From contig NC_079224.1 in the NCBI RefSeq assembly GCF_029633865.1, forward strand, positions 19,297,395 through 19,361,394: DNA of 64,000 nt, written 5' to 3'. The stretch is from Lampris incognitus (Eukaryota > Chordata > Actinopteri > Lampriformes > Lampridae). Shown here in pieces: positions 18,011-38,829 of the stretch; the first letter of the stretch is position 1, and every line of letters starts with the position of its first letter. The translations under genes and the position numbers were made by a program. Below the pieces are notes generated by a model that saw nothing but the letters and a program-made list of their open reading frames with translations, was not told where the DNA came from and made no database searches.

Positions 18011-18138
18011 GACAAAAAGGAGGGTATGGAGAACCGTGTAATCACTGTTAGAACCAAAATCGCAGTTTCTGTAGAACAGGATGCACCTCTCCAAGTGTTT
18101 TGTCTGTTCAGTTTCACAGACTAGTGACCCTTCTTTCG

Positions 18139-21100
18139 ATGTATGAAGTCTTGCGTGCCAATGGTGGTTCTGTTCTGAAGATGGTGACGTTTAGAAAATC
18201 AGCCAGCCGGCAGGCCAAAGAGGAGGAGGATGGTGATAAAGATGAGGCTGAAGTCATAAATGAGCAAAGCTATGTCCAGGCTCTAGGTACAGACAATAAA
18301 GAAGGTATGTGAGTAACAGAAAGAATCTTGAAATTTTCATTTTTCTACATTTTAATGTTTTGTTTTTTTAACTCCTGACATTAAAGCTCCATGTACTGGA
18401 ATGTAGTGCTCCTGAACTGCATTGTAGCAGTTCCTTGATTAATAACATACAAGCATGAATTCTTCTATAAACCCAACCAGCAAAATATACACTAGGACAG
18501 CATTTCCCAACCAGTCCTCAAGGAACCACTATCCTGCAGATTTTCATTGTAACCCTTCATAGGTAGCCCTGCTTGTACTTACTCAACCTATCATCTCACA
18601 GCACTTAATTATGCAAGGTGTGCAACATAATTCATTGCTGATTGGTTGAATAACTACAAACAGGTACCTATTCAGGGTTGCAAAGAAAATCTGCAGGATA
18701 GGGGTTCCTTGAGGACTGGGTTGGGAAACACTGCAGTAGGATATAAAGCAGGGGTGGGCAATCTTATCCAGAAAGGGCCAGTGTGGGTGCAGGTTTTTGT
18801 TCTAACCAAGCAGTTACACACCTGATCCCACTAATCAACCAGTAGAGTCTTTGCTGAGGAACTTGAGTAGGAGACACAGGTGTGTAACTGCTTGGTTGGA
18901 ACAAAGACCTGCACCCACACCGGCCCTTTCTGGATAAGATTGCCCACCCCTGCTCTAAATGCTACTGAAGGGATGAAACACCATTCTTCCAAAAGATATT
19001 CGCTTATTTTGTGTTTTGATGACGGTGGTGGAGAGCGCTGTCTAACGTTTCCCTCAGGTGTTAAATTGGGTTGAGATCTGGTGACTGCAAAGGCCATAGC
19101 ATATGATTTACATCATTTTCATACTCATCAAACCATTCAGAGACCCCTGGTGCCATGTGGATGGGGTAATTGTCATCCTGGAATAGACCACTCCCATCAG
19201 GATAGAAATGTTTCATCATAGGATAAATGTGATCACTCACTCTGAATAACTTTGTATTGATTTGCAGTGACCCTCCCCTCTAGGATACCTGATTGCTACA
19301 CTTTGATTTGTGCATGACATAAGCAAATACACTGGTCTGTCAGTCTGAAAACAGAAGCGATGTGACATTTATACCTGGGCAACTGATATTGAGTTAAAAT
19401 ATGTGGAGTGACAGAATGATAAATACTATAAATCTTATAAATTTCGTATCTCCTAAGTGGTTACATCTCAGTAAAGGCACACATCAGAAATATTTTTTTC
19501 CTGGTCCAACAGATGATGAGGAGAGTGTGTGTGGCGTGGCAGGAGCTTCTGTTTTTACCTTCCAGAAAAACAAACGTGCCCATGGAATGGCACAGACAGG
19601 TACAATGGGCTTAAGTAGACGCACTACTCATACTACAATTCATACTTTTATATGTGTGCTCTTTACACGTTTATATATAAGAAGAATATTGTCTTGATCT
19701 CCAAGGTATTACACATTTGTTGATTTTGTTTGTCTGCAGCAAATGAATTAGCACGAACCCCCGGGAAAAGTGTGACCTCCAGCCCAGAGCCTTCCACTCC
19801 CAGCCGAACAGGCCGCAGTAAGGCCAACACTAGATTTTTGTGTGTGTGTGTGTTCCAAGTATCTCAGTTTAACACACATATGTTGTTTTTCTTGCTCTGT
19901 TTAGACTGTCGAAACAAAAGCAGGACATCACAGAGGGTGAGAGACCAATGATAATTATATATATCGAAAATATTATAGACCCAAGTTAATTTTTGTGACG
20001 TCAGCATTTACCCTGAGCCAGATATCTAGATGGAGTTGCTCTTTCCGATTATTTCGATAGGACAAGAAGGTGCGGTTTGTCTCCACAACACCCCATAGAC
20101 TCAGGAAGAGACTGGCAAGTGAGTTAAAATTTAACAGTGACCATTCAATTTTTCTAGTATTTCCAAAGAATTTTTGTATGTACAAACCCCAATTCCAATG
20201 AAGTTGGGACGTTGTGTAAAACGTAAATAAAAACAGAATACAATGATTTGCAAATCCTTTTTGGCCTATATTCAATTGAATACACTACAAAGACAAGATA
20301 TTTAATGTTCAAACTGATAAACTTTATTGGGTTTTTTTGCAAATATTCACTCATTTTGAATTTGATGCCTGCAACACGTTCCAAAAAGCTGGGACGGGCA
20401 TGTTTACCAGTGTTACATCACCTTTCCATTTAACAACACTCAATAAGCGTTTGGGAACTGAGGACACTAATTGTTGAAGCTTTGTAGGTGGAATTCTTTC
20501 CCATTCTTGCTTGATGTACGACTTCAGTTGCTCAACAGTCCGGGGTCTCTATTGTTATATTTTGCGCTTCATAATGCGCCACACATTTTCAATGGGAGAC
20601 AGGTCTGGACTGCAGGCAGGTCAGTCTAGTACCTGCAGTCTTTTACTACGAAGCTATGCTGTTGTAACACGTGCAGAACGTGGCTTGGCATTGTCGTCCT
20701 GACGTCCCTGAAAAAGACGTCACTTGGATGGCAGCATATGTTGCTCCAAAATCTGTATGTACCTTTCAGCATTAATGGTGCCTTCACAGATGTGCAAGTT
20801 AGCCATGCCATGGGCACTAACACACCCCCATACCATCACAGATGCTGGCTTTTGAACTTTGCGCTGATAACAATCTGGATAGTCCTTTTCCTCTTTAGCC
20901 CGGAGGACACGACGTCCATGATTTCCAAAAACAATTTGGAATGTGGACTCATCAGACCACAGCACACTTTTCCACTTTGCGTCAGTCCATCTCAGATGAG
21001 CTCGGGCCCAGAGAAGCCGGCGGCGTTTCTGGGTGTTGTTGATATATGGCTTTTGCTTTGCATGGTAGAGTTTTAACTTGCACTTGTAGATGTAGCAACG

Positions 21101-22027
21101 AACTGTGTTAACTGACGATGGTTTTCCGAAGTGCTCCTGAGCCCACGTGGTAATATCCTTTACAGAATGATGTCGGTTTTTAATGCAGTGCCGCCTGAGG
21201 GATCGAAGGTCACGGGCATTCATTGTTAGTTTTCGGCCTTGCCACTCACGTGCAGAGATTTCTCCGGATTCTCTGAATCTTTCGATGATGTTATGGACTG
21301 TAGATGATGAAATCCCTAAATTCCTTGCAATTGTACATTGAGAAACATTGTTCTTAAACTGTTGGATTATTTGCTCACGCAATTGTTCACAAAGTGGTGA
21401 ACCTCGCCCCATCCTTGCTTGTGAACGACTGAGCCTTTCGGGGGTGCTCCTTTTATACCCAATCATGACACTCACCTGTTTCCAATTAACCTGTTCACCT
21501 GTGGAATGTTCCAAACAGGTGGTTTTTGAGCATTCCTCAACTTCCCCAGTCTTTTGTTGCCCCTGTCCCAGCTTCTTTGAAACGTGTTGCAGGCATCAAA
21601 TTCAAAATGAGTGAATATTTGCAAAAAAACAAAGTTGACCAGTTTGAACATTAAATATCTTGTCTTTGTAGTGTATTCAGTTGAATATAGGTCGAAAAGG
21701 ATTTTCAAATCATTGTATTCTGTTTTTATTCATGTTTTACACAACGTCCCAACTTCATTGGAATTGGGGTTTGTAAGTAAACATGGGTTTTTATGATCAT
21801 CCCAAATCACTTGATGTTTTCAGCCCCCAGTCTCCGCTCAGATAGTGACAGTGAGCTATCGCCTTCGGACTCTGAGGAAGAGGAAGAAAAAGAGGAGAAG
21901 GGTGAAGTAAAGCAAGAGAATAAGGAAGATTTAAATCATTCTCGAAATCTCAGTAAATCCCAGTCTGCAGCTCTCTATAAGACCCCTGCCAAGAAGAGCA
22001 AGAACACCCCAGAACCCCTCAACCAGG

Positions 22028-22093
<66 letters not shown>

Positions 22094-22306
22094 GCAATTC
22101 CTTAACTATGTTGTACTGTAATCGCTCCCTTTTAGCCCAGTCTGGTTGAAGAGTATTTCGAGGCTCACGGTAGTTCAAAAGTCTTGACATCTGACCGCAC
22201 CCTCCAGCGCTTACACACCCCTCAACTTGACAGGGTACGAATGCAAAACCCAATGCATATGCTCAATTTGTTTGATATACCATAATATTTAGAAACATTC
22301 TTATTT

Positions 22307-22372
<66 letters not shown>

Positions 22373-24316
22373 CGCACACGTGCGTGCAGGAGACATTGTT
22401 GCAGCTTTTAGACAACAAGCTGTCCTGTTACTCATCAGAAATCCAGCAGCTCCACAGCAAACACAAAAAGCACTTTAGTAAATGGATGCTGCAGCTACAG
22501 TGAGTGTGGATTAAACACATCTGTTACTATGTAACTAACAGTGATGGTGTTTGAATACTTGTATAAGACATCACATGTGCACAGGTTGGGCTTCAGTGTG
22601 CTGATCTATGGACTGGGCAGTAAGAAGGCCCTGCTGGAGGAATTCCGCCAGTCTGAGCTGTCCCAAGAAATTCACCTGGTGGTCAATGGATTTTTCCCAT
22701 CTATTACTTTGAAATCGGTCAGTATACCTACATGAATTTTAATGAGCTTGCTAGAGTTTTCTGTATTCATTTTGCAGTGAGGACACAAGACCTCAACCAA
22801 CAACATAAATGCAAAAGTTGCTTCTTGAAAAACCAGGATATTATAAGAAAAATCATTGTCAGTTTCAATCAAAACAAAGAATATGACCCTTATATACACC
22901 TAGTATTCAAATAGGAAATTTACAGAACTACCAAGGACATCAAAATTGCAAACAACCCTTGCCACCATTATAGGGAAAAAATTGGCACAAGATACTGCTG
23001 AAAATATTGTAATTATACTTTTCATGATCTTAATCCAGCTGTTTAATTTCTCTCCATAGATCTTAAATGCATTTACGTCTGAGGTTCTAGAGCACCAAGG
23101 AACTTTCCGCACCCCCTCGGACCAAATCCAGTACATCAGCCAAACACTCAAAGACAGTGAGTGAATATGTAATGTAGAGAATGTGCTACAAATATAGTTT
23201 CTATGATTAAAAGGGATAGTGGTACAAGGCTCAAATGTGTTAAGGTTTCACACTGCATGTCCTTAGGCCCAGATCTCCATGTTTACCTGTTAATCCATAA
23301 CATTGATGGACCCATGCTTCGAGGAGAGAAGACCCAGAGTGCACTGGGGCAGCTGGCATCCCTTCCCAACCTGCACCTTGTGGCTTCCATTGACCACCTC
23401 AACGCTCCACTAGGTACATGGTTTGGTGTGTGCGTATTGCAGTGTCATAGTGTGTCAGTGTTGCCATGTGCCTGTGACACAATCTTGATGAATTTCTGTG
23501 TGCTTCTCAGTGTGGGACCACTGTAAGCAGAGTCAGTTCAATTGGCTGTGGTGGGAGTGTGTGACATTCCAGCGCTATGCAGAGGAGACATCATATGAAA
23601 ACTCTCTCCTGGTGCAGCATACTGGGGCTCTTGCTCTGTCCTCCCTCACACATGTTCTTCGCAGCTTAACACCCAATGCTAGGTAACACACAAAGCATCG
23701 TAACTGGAAAAACTACAAAAGCGTTAATGGCACAGTGAGTTAGTTTTACACACTTTACATTTTAATGACCATGATTCCTATCTCTTTGCAGAGGTATTTT
23801 TAAACTGCTTGTGAAATTCCAACTGGAAAACGAAGATAACCCCACATACACAGGTACACACATTACAAAACTCCCTAACTGCTTTGCAGATGTTTTTTTA
23901 TAAATATGACTGCCAAATTGATGCTGTGATTTTATGGTTTCTTGTATGTCTGTGTATACTGCTTTTAGGATTGTCTTTCCAAGATTTCTACCAGCGCTGT
24001 CGAGAGGCCTTCTTGGTGAACTCTGATCTTACTCTGAGGACCCAGCTGACTGAGTTTAAGGACCACAAACTGATTCGAACACGCAAGGTGGGGCACACTT
24101 CAGTATTATCATTACAGTAGACTTTTCTCACACAAAGTATTGCTCAAGTCCTATTTTGTTTTATGTGATACCTCTGTATGTCCCAGTGCTGTTTAGTTTC
24201 TCTTGCTGACTTTTATTCCCATGATTCACTAGGGTGGTGATGGAATTGAGTACCTCATAGTCCCTGTGGAAACAAATACATTGATGGATTTTTTGGAGAA
24301 GGAGGCGGGTGACTGA
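18139..24316 (+). CDS. orc2: Origin recognition complex subunit 2
   Basis: Nuclear ORC subunit, part of the complex that marks replication origins and loads MCM. Coding exons: 18139-18304, 19513-19599, 19740-19817, 19905-19936, 20061-20118, 21824-22026, 22136-22234, 22390-22499, 22585-22717, 23060-23156, 23267-23413, 23511-23682, 23792-23853, 23969-24087, 24233-24316; 548 aa versus 577 in human ORC2. The N-terminus is acidic and disordered ([17 protein letters not shown]). The conserved core follows: [20 protein letters not shown], the AAA+-like region ([37 protein letters not shown]), TPNARGIFKLL, and the C-terminal winged helix ending [10 protein letters not shown]. The start at 18139 is the first in-frame ATG of its exon; the variable N-terminus makes the exact start less sure than the rest. 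Confidence 0.95.
18498..18733. mobile_element. hAT-type MITE
   Basis: Inverted ends CAGCATTTCCCAACC...GGTTGGGAAACACTG with long pairing arms. Flanks cactagga (18490-18497) and cagtagga (18734-18741) are an 8-bp duplication with one difference. Non-coding, in orc2 intron 1. Confidence 0.8.
18749..18952. mobile_element. hAT-type MITE (palindromic)
   Basis: Near-perfect fold-back, CAGGGGTGGGCAATCTTATC...GATAAGATTGCCCACCCCTG, 204 bp. The flanks atataaag and ctctaaat could be a worn 8-bp duplication. It begins right after the preceding MITE's duplication and sits within a Tc1 fragment. Confidence 0.8.
18953..19330 (-). mobile_element. Tc1/mariner transposase remnant
   Basis: The minus strand reads [33 protein letters not shown], then [20 protein letters not shown], the DDE C-terminal half of a Tc1-like transposase. 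A stop and frame damage show it is dead. A different family from the copy at 20183. Confidence 0.7.
20183..21773 (-). mobile_element. Tc1-like transposon in an orc2 intron
   Basis: Flanked by TA (20181-20182, 21774-21775). The ends CAAACCCCAATTCC...GGAATTGGGGTTTG are inverted repeats of roughly 200 bp. The minus strand encodes a Tc1 transposase: paired HTH region ([33 protein letters not shown]), then the catalytic WSDESTF, DDNAKPR and [11 protein letters not shown]. The main frame (20720-21514, 264 aa) stops before the second catalytic Asp, and the rest is readable only past stops, so the copy is inactive. Confidence 0.93.
20720..21514 (-). pseudogene. Tc1 transposase, N-terminal and first catalytic region, truncated by a stop
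   Basis: 264-aa frame. The family's usual start is likely the internal [11 protein letters not shown], giving a protein of about 340 aa when whole. The frame ends MLPSK followed by a stop, where relatives continue RRLFQGR...QQDNAKPH. The second Asp and the Glu lie after the stop. Confidence 0.85.
22030..22092. repeat. (GT)n microsatellite
   Basis: GT run four bases after an orc2 donor (22027). Confidence 0.97.
22309..22376. repeat. (GT)n(GC)n microsatellite
   Basis: GT run then GCGC, a few bases before the orc2 acceptor at 22388-22389. Confidence 0.96.
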
Positions 24317-24958
24317 GAAGAGGGGGTTTGAGACTAACCTGAACAACTGTGTGAAGACTGGGCTTCTGTGGGACTGCCAACAATTTTTTTGTATCCCATT
24401 TCAGCACTGCGTGCAGCAAGCTACTAGATGAAAATTAATCTGACATTGCCCATTAAATTTTTACTTGGTTAGATTTCTCTTTTAGAAAAGCCCACCTATG
24501 ACTTCACTATGATCCATGTGAATCTTAACTATATAAGCCTTCATACAGTAGTTGCAGTAGTCTAAAACTGTCTCTGTAGCACTGTCTAATTCATGTTGTT
24601 GAAATGTCTATCCACACACGTGCATTTACCAAAAAAATAACAGTAAAAACTTAATGCATTGATGCTTTTTCTTCTTTATTAACACAAATAGATCTTTTTT
24701 CTTATTTACATTTTGTAAAACAGTTTTTTATTGGGCATGCTGCTTTAAAAATGCAAGCCAAGGAAATTATCACTTGTCCTCCACATTTAAAATTGCAGTT
24801 GACCAATAATTAAGTGTCACTTGAACAGGAAGAGTATAAATACATGCATGTATGATTATAATGGGATATTGTTTTACAACCAAAACTGTTTAGTTTACAT
24901 CAAGGTGAGAGGGATTAACTTGGATTGGGGACATTTAGGAACATATCATTGTTGGATG
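24317..24958. other. Convergent 3' region of orc2 and cfap410
   Basis: The two genes meet tail to tail with 642 bp between stop codons. ATTAAA near 24452 may end orc2. On the minus strand AATAAA at 24727-24732 is a poly(A) candidate for cfap410. No other feature seen. Confidence 0.6.
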
Positions 24959-27072
24959 TCAGTAGTTTTCTGTGTCTGCAGTGAGTTCATTAGGGTTTCT
25001 GAGCTGAGTGTATGTTTGAAGTCTGTTCTGGGTAGCGGTGTGTATGATGTGTAGCTCGTCTTCATCCAAATCCTTCAGTAGCAACAGCACTGCCTCGAGA
25101 GTATGTGTCTGAAAATACAGTAGAATTTATTAGTAAATAGAAATAAAAAATTTCCGGATGTGAATCAATAGTGTTTTCCAAATCTTGCCCCGTATCGGAT
25201 ATTGTATCTGTATCAGGAACTTGTGTAGAACCCAAAAGCATTTCTTTTGCACTTAACAAAGGTAAGGGGGGGGGGGATAGCAATTCAAAAGCATGTTTTT
25301 TGACAGTTTTGATTTACCATGTAAGGGCATAATTAAAGATGGGAGTTGCTCTCTGTATGAGTGTATTGTTCACCTACTCAGTTAGTGCTAGCTGCAATGG
25401 GTCTGAGAACTCACATTTGATAGCACTTCTTGATATGGTGCAAACATTCCTTGACATACTTGAGAACTGTCATGCTGATTATGAAAACAATTTTTTACCC
25501 ATGGAAGTTTGTTGGTGTGGGACAGTACAACATGGGGGAAGCAGTGAAAAAGGCCAAAGGATGGATGTTAGTGCAGCCATGTAGCATGCAACCTACAGTA
25601 ATGCAGTTAAGCATGATTAACTGGCAAGTTTGGGGGGGGGGGATTTGCCAATACTTAAGTTCTGAGTTTAAATTACCTTTTTGACAACTGGTATGCTGTC
25701 TCTAGTCGATGGGGATGAAAGTGATGGGAATTTATCTCTGGGAAGAGGCTTCATCCCTAACTGTTCCCTGATTTTACTACAGAAATGTAAGAAAGGTTAT
25801 CTTTGTTGAATTCCAATGACCATAACATATCAGCCATAGAAGAGATCATTATGAGACTTCTGAGTTCCCAGAAAATATAACGTTCCATAAGTATAACTTT
25901 GTTTGTGGCTGTGTTCCTGGGACTCACTTGGTTTCCTCCATGTTGTAGTTTAGGGGGTCATTTTCTGTCTCCAAGTCTGTCAGCCCGTTGGTGGAAAGCT
26001 GGTTCTGGAAACTGGCAGGTGGTGTAGTGACCTCCTCCCCCTCCATGAGAGCAAGTGCAAGCTCCTCTTCTGTCACCACTGCAAATGAAAAACCCAACCA
26101 AGAAGTGCAGGAATATGACATTCCATTTCCATCTCATCTGCATTCACCCATCATTCTTTTCCCTCTGGTACGACTTCTCCATCTCGGTATTTGGTGTAAA
26201 GACTTTTTTTTTTCTTCTGTGCAAGCTGTGGACCAAGACGAGTCTTGGGTGTGTTCAGCTGTTGTCTAAAATAAACACCGAATAAATCTAATCTCGGGTT
26301 CAGAAAAAGAAACTGCAAGCTCTCACCCTGGTTGTCCAGCTTTTGTAAACGAGGTAGACAGCGCAGTACATTTAGCCGGTATTGACTGGGGTCAGTTCCA
26401 CAACAAGGGTTTTCGGCTAACCAGAGCACCTTCAGACGTGTCAGTGGTCGTAGGTAGGAGAGTTCAGAAAGAGAAGGAATCATGTTTCGTCTCAGGTACA
26501 GTTCGCACAGAGACTGGCAGCCAGCAAGTGGAGAGAGCGATGAGATGCTGTTAACACTGCACAGAGGTAAAGGGAGATCCGGAGGTATGATTCGAGTATA
26601 TTCACTGAAAAGCTTCAAAATATTCTGTGTAGGCGGGGGAGGGAACCTGAGAAGGAGTTTAGGTCTGGGTGTTATGCTGACCTGAGTGTCAGCACCTCAA
26701 CGTTGGGTATTTGAGAGAAGATTGAGATCTAACGAAGAAGCAAACAACGGTAAACAAGTGTTTAACCACAACATTAAAACAAATTTAAAACGGCAGAAGT
26801 TGAGATGGAGTAGTGTATTCAGGATCTGACAGTCTTGTATATACTCACATCAGTCAGGCTGCAGCCCCTGAGCAATAAAGTGTGGCAAGAGAGTGTTTAA
26901 ACATACTTTAAATATTGACTTCCATGTCGGCATTTAAACGTTATCTCAAATGAAAAGCAATAATAATAATAAAGTCTAAAAATATTGTCACTTACCAACA
27001 GTTGAGTTTTTTCACGCTGTCTAAATCGGAGGCCTTGGCTTTAGCGAGAACCAACTTCCGTGTAAGCTTCAT
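24959..27072 (-). CDS. cfap410: Cilia- and flagella-associated protein 410 (LRR protein)
   Basis: Leucine-rich repeat protein of the ciliary base (human C21orf2), needed for ciliogenesis. Exons in transcript order: 27072-26996, 26867-26849, 26728-26682, 26556-26327, 26078-25928, 25776-25677, 25108-24959; 257 aa, essentially the human length. The start is [12 protein letters not shown], followed by short LRRs ([27 protein letters not shown]) and the LRR cap [21 protein letters not shown] variable linker follows, then a conserved C-terminal helix ([19 protein letters not shown]). One exon is only 19 bp. All junctions keep frame with GT-AG borders. Confidence 0.94.
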
Positions 27073-27531
27073 TTTATATCATCTGAATTTGTTCGTTTAA
27101 TTCTTAAAAAGCTGTTGATGATTCATATCCTTACAAATGAAGTTCAATAAAACATTGTCCAATTAACTCATTTAGCGGAGAAACCCTAGCCGCTCACGAA
27201 TGCAACGCTGCAGTTGCAGCAGGGAACCAGGGATGTTGACGTCTACCGCGCATGTGTATCACTGGTCAACATATTATGTTGATTTTCATTTTATTGTTGT
27301 GCGGTAGGTGCGCTGACAGGCGGTTGAATGTCATTTTCAAAGTGCAATTTAGCAGCTCCGAAGTTGACACGGTGTGTGTTTTTTATTTTTATTTTGTATT
27401 TATTTATTTTTTGTAAAACCCGGCACAAAGTAAGCCAGCTCAAAGTCCCGTAAGGCAAACGCAACCAACGCGGATAATCCGCGCATGCGCGCTGTCCAAT
27501 CCCTCTTTGGACCTACGTCTCCACCGATATC
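27073..27531. promoter_or_regulatory. Head-to-head promoter region of cfap410 and rpl37a
   Basis: Only 459 bp separate the two start codons. It has an NRF1-type palindrome gcgcatgcgc at 27481-27490 and, just after it, a pyrimidine tract (ccctcttt at 27501-27508) that could be the 5'TOP start of rpl37a. Divergent transcription from a shared promoter is inferred. Confidence 0.55.
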
Positions 27532-31449
<3,918 letters not shown>

Positions 31450-31849
31450 ACTGGTGCAACGATCACTGGAAGATTGGGGACTTTTTTCTAGTTTTACTAA
31501 CCTGGACACTGCATTAACATCCTGAAATAAAGTGGTCTGGAGCAGAATCCTGTGTTTGTGTCTTTGTGCAGCTCTTTATTATGCAATGTTGTGAGTACTT
31601 CCTTGGTGTACCTCACTGTTTGAGTCGTGTAATATTGACTTCTCTGAAGAATATGGATGCCAAGAATCGCTGAATGGTAACTTTCGAAACAAAGAATGAC
31701 TCAACCGCTTCCCTGCTCCCCAAAATTCTGATATTGAAAACAGTTGGCGAGTTGATTTTAATGTCTGATTTGTGATTGTTCATGTCACTTAACATAAAGA
31801 GGTTAGCTCTTTGGTACAAATTATGCACGTATTCCGTTTTAAAGTGCTA

Positions 31850-32145
31850 ATTCGGCACGGTGTCCCAGTGGTTAGCACTTGCCTCACAGCAAGAAGGTCC
31901 TGGGTTCGAACCCCATGCTGTCCCAGTTCCTTTCTGTGGAGTTTGCATGTTCTCCCCATGTATGCGTGGGTTTCCTCCAGGTGCTCTGGTTTCCTCCCAA
32001 CCATGAAGAAGACATGCATGTTAGGGTCAATACTCCTGTCTGTGCCCCGGAGTTGGTCTCAATAGGATGGGTTAAATGCAGAAGACAAATTTAATTGTAA
32101 CCTGTACAATGACAAAAATAAAGTGGCTTTCGTTCTTTCTATTGT
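31850..32145 (+). mobile_element. tRNA-derived SINE
   Basis: Head cggcacggtgtcccagtggttagca with B box gggttcgaacccc, body matching the 12,410 copy (gtggagtttgcatgttctcc, tttcctccaggtgctctgg). The 3' tail differs: caatgacaaaaataaagtggc. Confidence 0.8.
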
Positions 32146-32501
32146 CAGAATTATTGGTATGTTTTGACTTAACCGCCATGATTTCTTTCCCTCATGGAAA
32201 TTACCCCAACTTTCTCTAGTAACGGTCGGTTATCAAACCTGTCGAAATGCGGGCTCTCAAAAGACACCAAGCACTCCGCACCGGCACCGTCCTGGTGGAA
32301 AACATGTCTTGAGCTGAACGAACAAATGGACCGATGGAATGCTAACAGTTAAATGTTTGTGAAACATATCAGGTGTTCCCACAAATGCTTTCCCCCCTCA
32401 CTGCCTTAGTTGTGATAGGTAAACGTCAAGTTACATATGGTTTGGTTAAGTTAAAGAAGTAAATGAATTACTCTGTTAAAATCAAGCTGGATGGGGCATT
32501 C

Positions 32502-32715
32502 AAAGTTGCATCGTTGTCCATACTGTCAATGGAAGCCAAGGGTGTCATATCTGCAAGTGTTATTTGATTCTGGTCCGCTAGGTGGCGCAACACTGAACTC
32601 TGTTGAAAAGTTTACGTCGTTGTCCACACTGTCAATGGAAGCAAGGGTGCCATATCTGCAAGTGTGTTATTTGATCCTGGTCCGCTAGGCGGAGCAACAC
32701 TGAACTCTGTGTTGG
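32502..32715 (+). promoter_or_regulatory. Tandem duplication in the pecr promoter with CTCF-like motifs
   Basis: Two ~107-bp units, 32502-32606 and 32607-32715, are about 90% alike and end 11 bp before the pecr ATG. Each carries a CTCF-like core: ccgctaggtggcgc at 32575-32588 and ccgctaggcggagc at 32682-32695. It must include the 5'UTR and possibly the start site of transcription. Confidence 0.65.
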
Positions 32716-32726
32716 AAAGTTTAGTC

Positions 32727-37425
<4,699 letters not shown>

Positions 37426-37746
37426 CACTCTATTGCAACATAAGTGAAAGCTCACGCAAACAATGCAAATTGGTCTTATGGCTGTTGATATAGTCATTAG
37501 GTTCCATGACCACAAAAATATGGGACCTTTACCACTTTCACCTTGATTTAAGAATGTTTAACTCCTTTCAGTCATGTACATAACATATATTTAATTTGTT
37601 CAATATGTATGTGATTGCTCATTTCTGGTGTTTAAATTTAAAAAAAATGTTTCTCAATGTATGTGAAATTCAAGTGCCACAAAATGTATGGTTTCAAACA
37701 TGTCTGAAGAACACCCCACTTGCCTTCGAACTACTCTGTTAATAAA

Positions 37747-38828
37747 GAGCAATGAAGCAATTATTGGTTTCTTCTGGTTGAATATTTTCTTTTGCACACC
37801 TACAAAACAGTTATTTGCGTTTGTAGAAGTATTCGGAGCAGCAAAATCTCAGTATGATGTACAAACGATCAAAGAAGGTTGAATCAGTTTATCTGGAATT
37901 CTGAATACAACGTTTATTGACAGATAAACGTGGTCAATAAACGTTGTATCCGGGTGAACTGCTTCAACCTTTGATAGTCTTACCTGGATTATTGAGCATG
38001 CATCAAGACGATGTACAAACGACGTACCAACGAAATTGTTTCGACATATCTTTTGTCCAAGTTGCGTACCGTAGTCTTTCCGTAAAGCAAAACTGATTGT
38101 CGCAATCACAGTCTAGCCCCGCAGAGGTCACAATCGTAACAAAATTGTCCAGGTGCAGTATTTTCTCGTTTATATTGTATTTTATTTGTGTATTCTGTCC
38201 ACATTTGTTTTGATAATTGAAGTATTGTGTTATGTTATATGGCTTATGTTTCCTCTACGAGTCATTGTATGTTTCTTGAATCTGTCAATAAAGAAAATAC
38301 TTTTCTCGTTTAAAGGTATTAATGCTTACTCTTTGTAGTTTAGCTCCTGTATCTAACGCTATATTTATTTGCTGAGCTATTCGGGTTTGTAACAGCTAAC
38401 TAAAGCCTACTGCAGACCAACGTATTGCTAGCTTTATCGAAGAGTATTAAACCCGATCAATTGGCTAGTAGCAAGCCAACGTATGGCTAGTTTTGGACAG
38501 TGTAAGAGTGCACCAAATGTGAATTTATTTTGGTTTCACTGGGTTTAGTGGAAGATCAAGATGTTAATTGTGCTAAATGGGGGTCGAAGTGTACGAGGAC
38601 TTCACTTGCTACTTTCGCTGAGTACGTAGCTAATACAAGTATTGTTAGCTTGGTTCTGTAGAACAAGCCTGGCCATAAGTTAATTGTCAGCAGTTGGTGA
38701 ACCAGTTGATCTGCGGCAACGGAAATTAACTAAAATGTATACTTATAGTGAGCTGCTGTGTTTAGTATGACCTGGTGTTTTGTTGTAGGTAAAAGCTCTG
38801 TTTATTTGCGTTCTGTTTCTGCTTGTAG
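37747..38828 (+). other. pecr-ndufb3 intergenic region
   Basis: Holds a Penelope-type hairpin (37866-37975). A good acceptor (tgtttctgcttgtag, ending 38828) suggests a non-coding first exon of ndufb3 upstream, perhaps ending at the donor near 38789. Confidence 0.5.
37866..37975. repeat. Hairpin with Penelope-type ends
   Basis: Arms gttgaatcagtttatctgga...caacgtttattgac and gtcaataaacgttgtatccgg...gcttcaac pair. It is followed by cctggattattgagcatgca, also found after the hairpin at 43036. Confidence 0.75.
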
Positions 38829-38829
38829 T

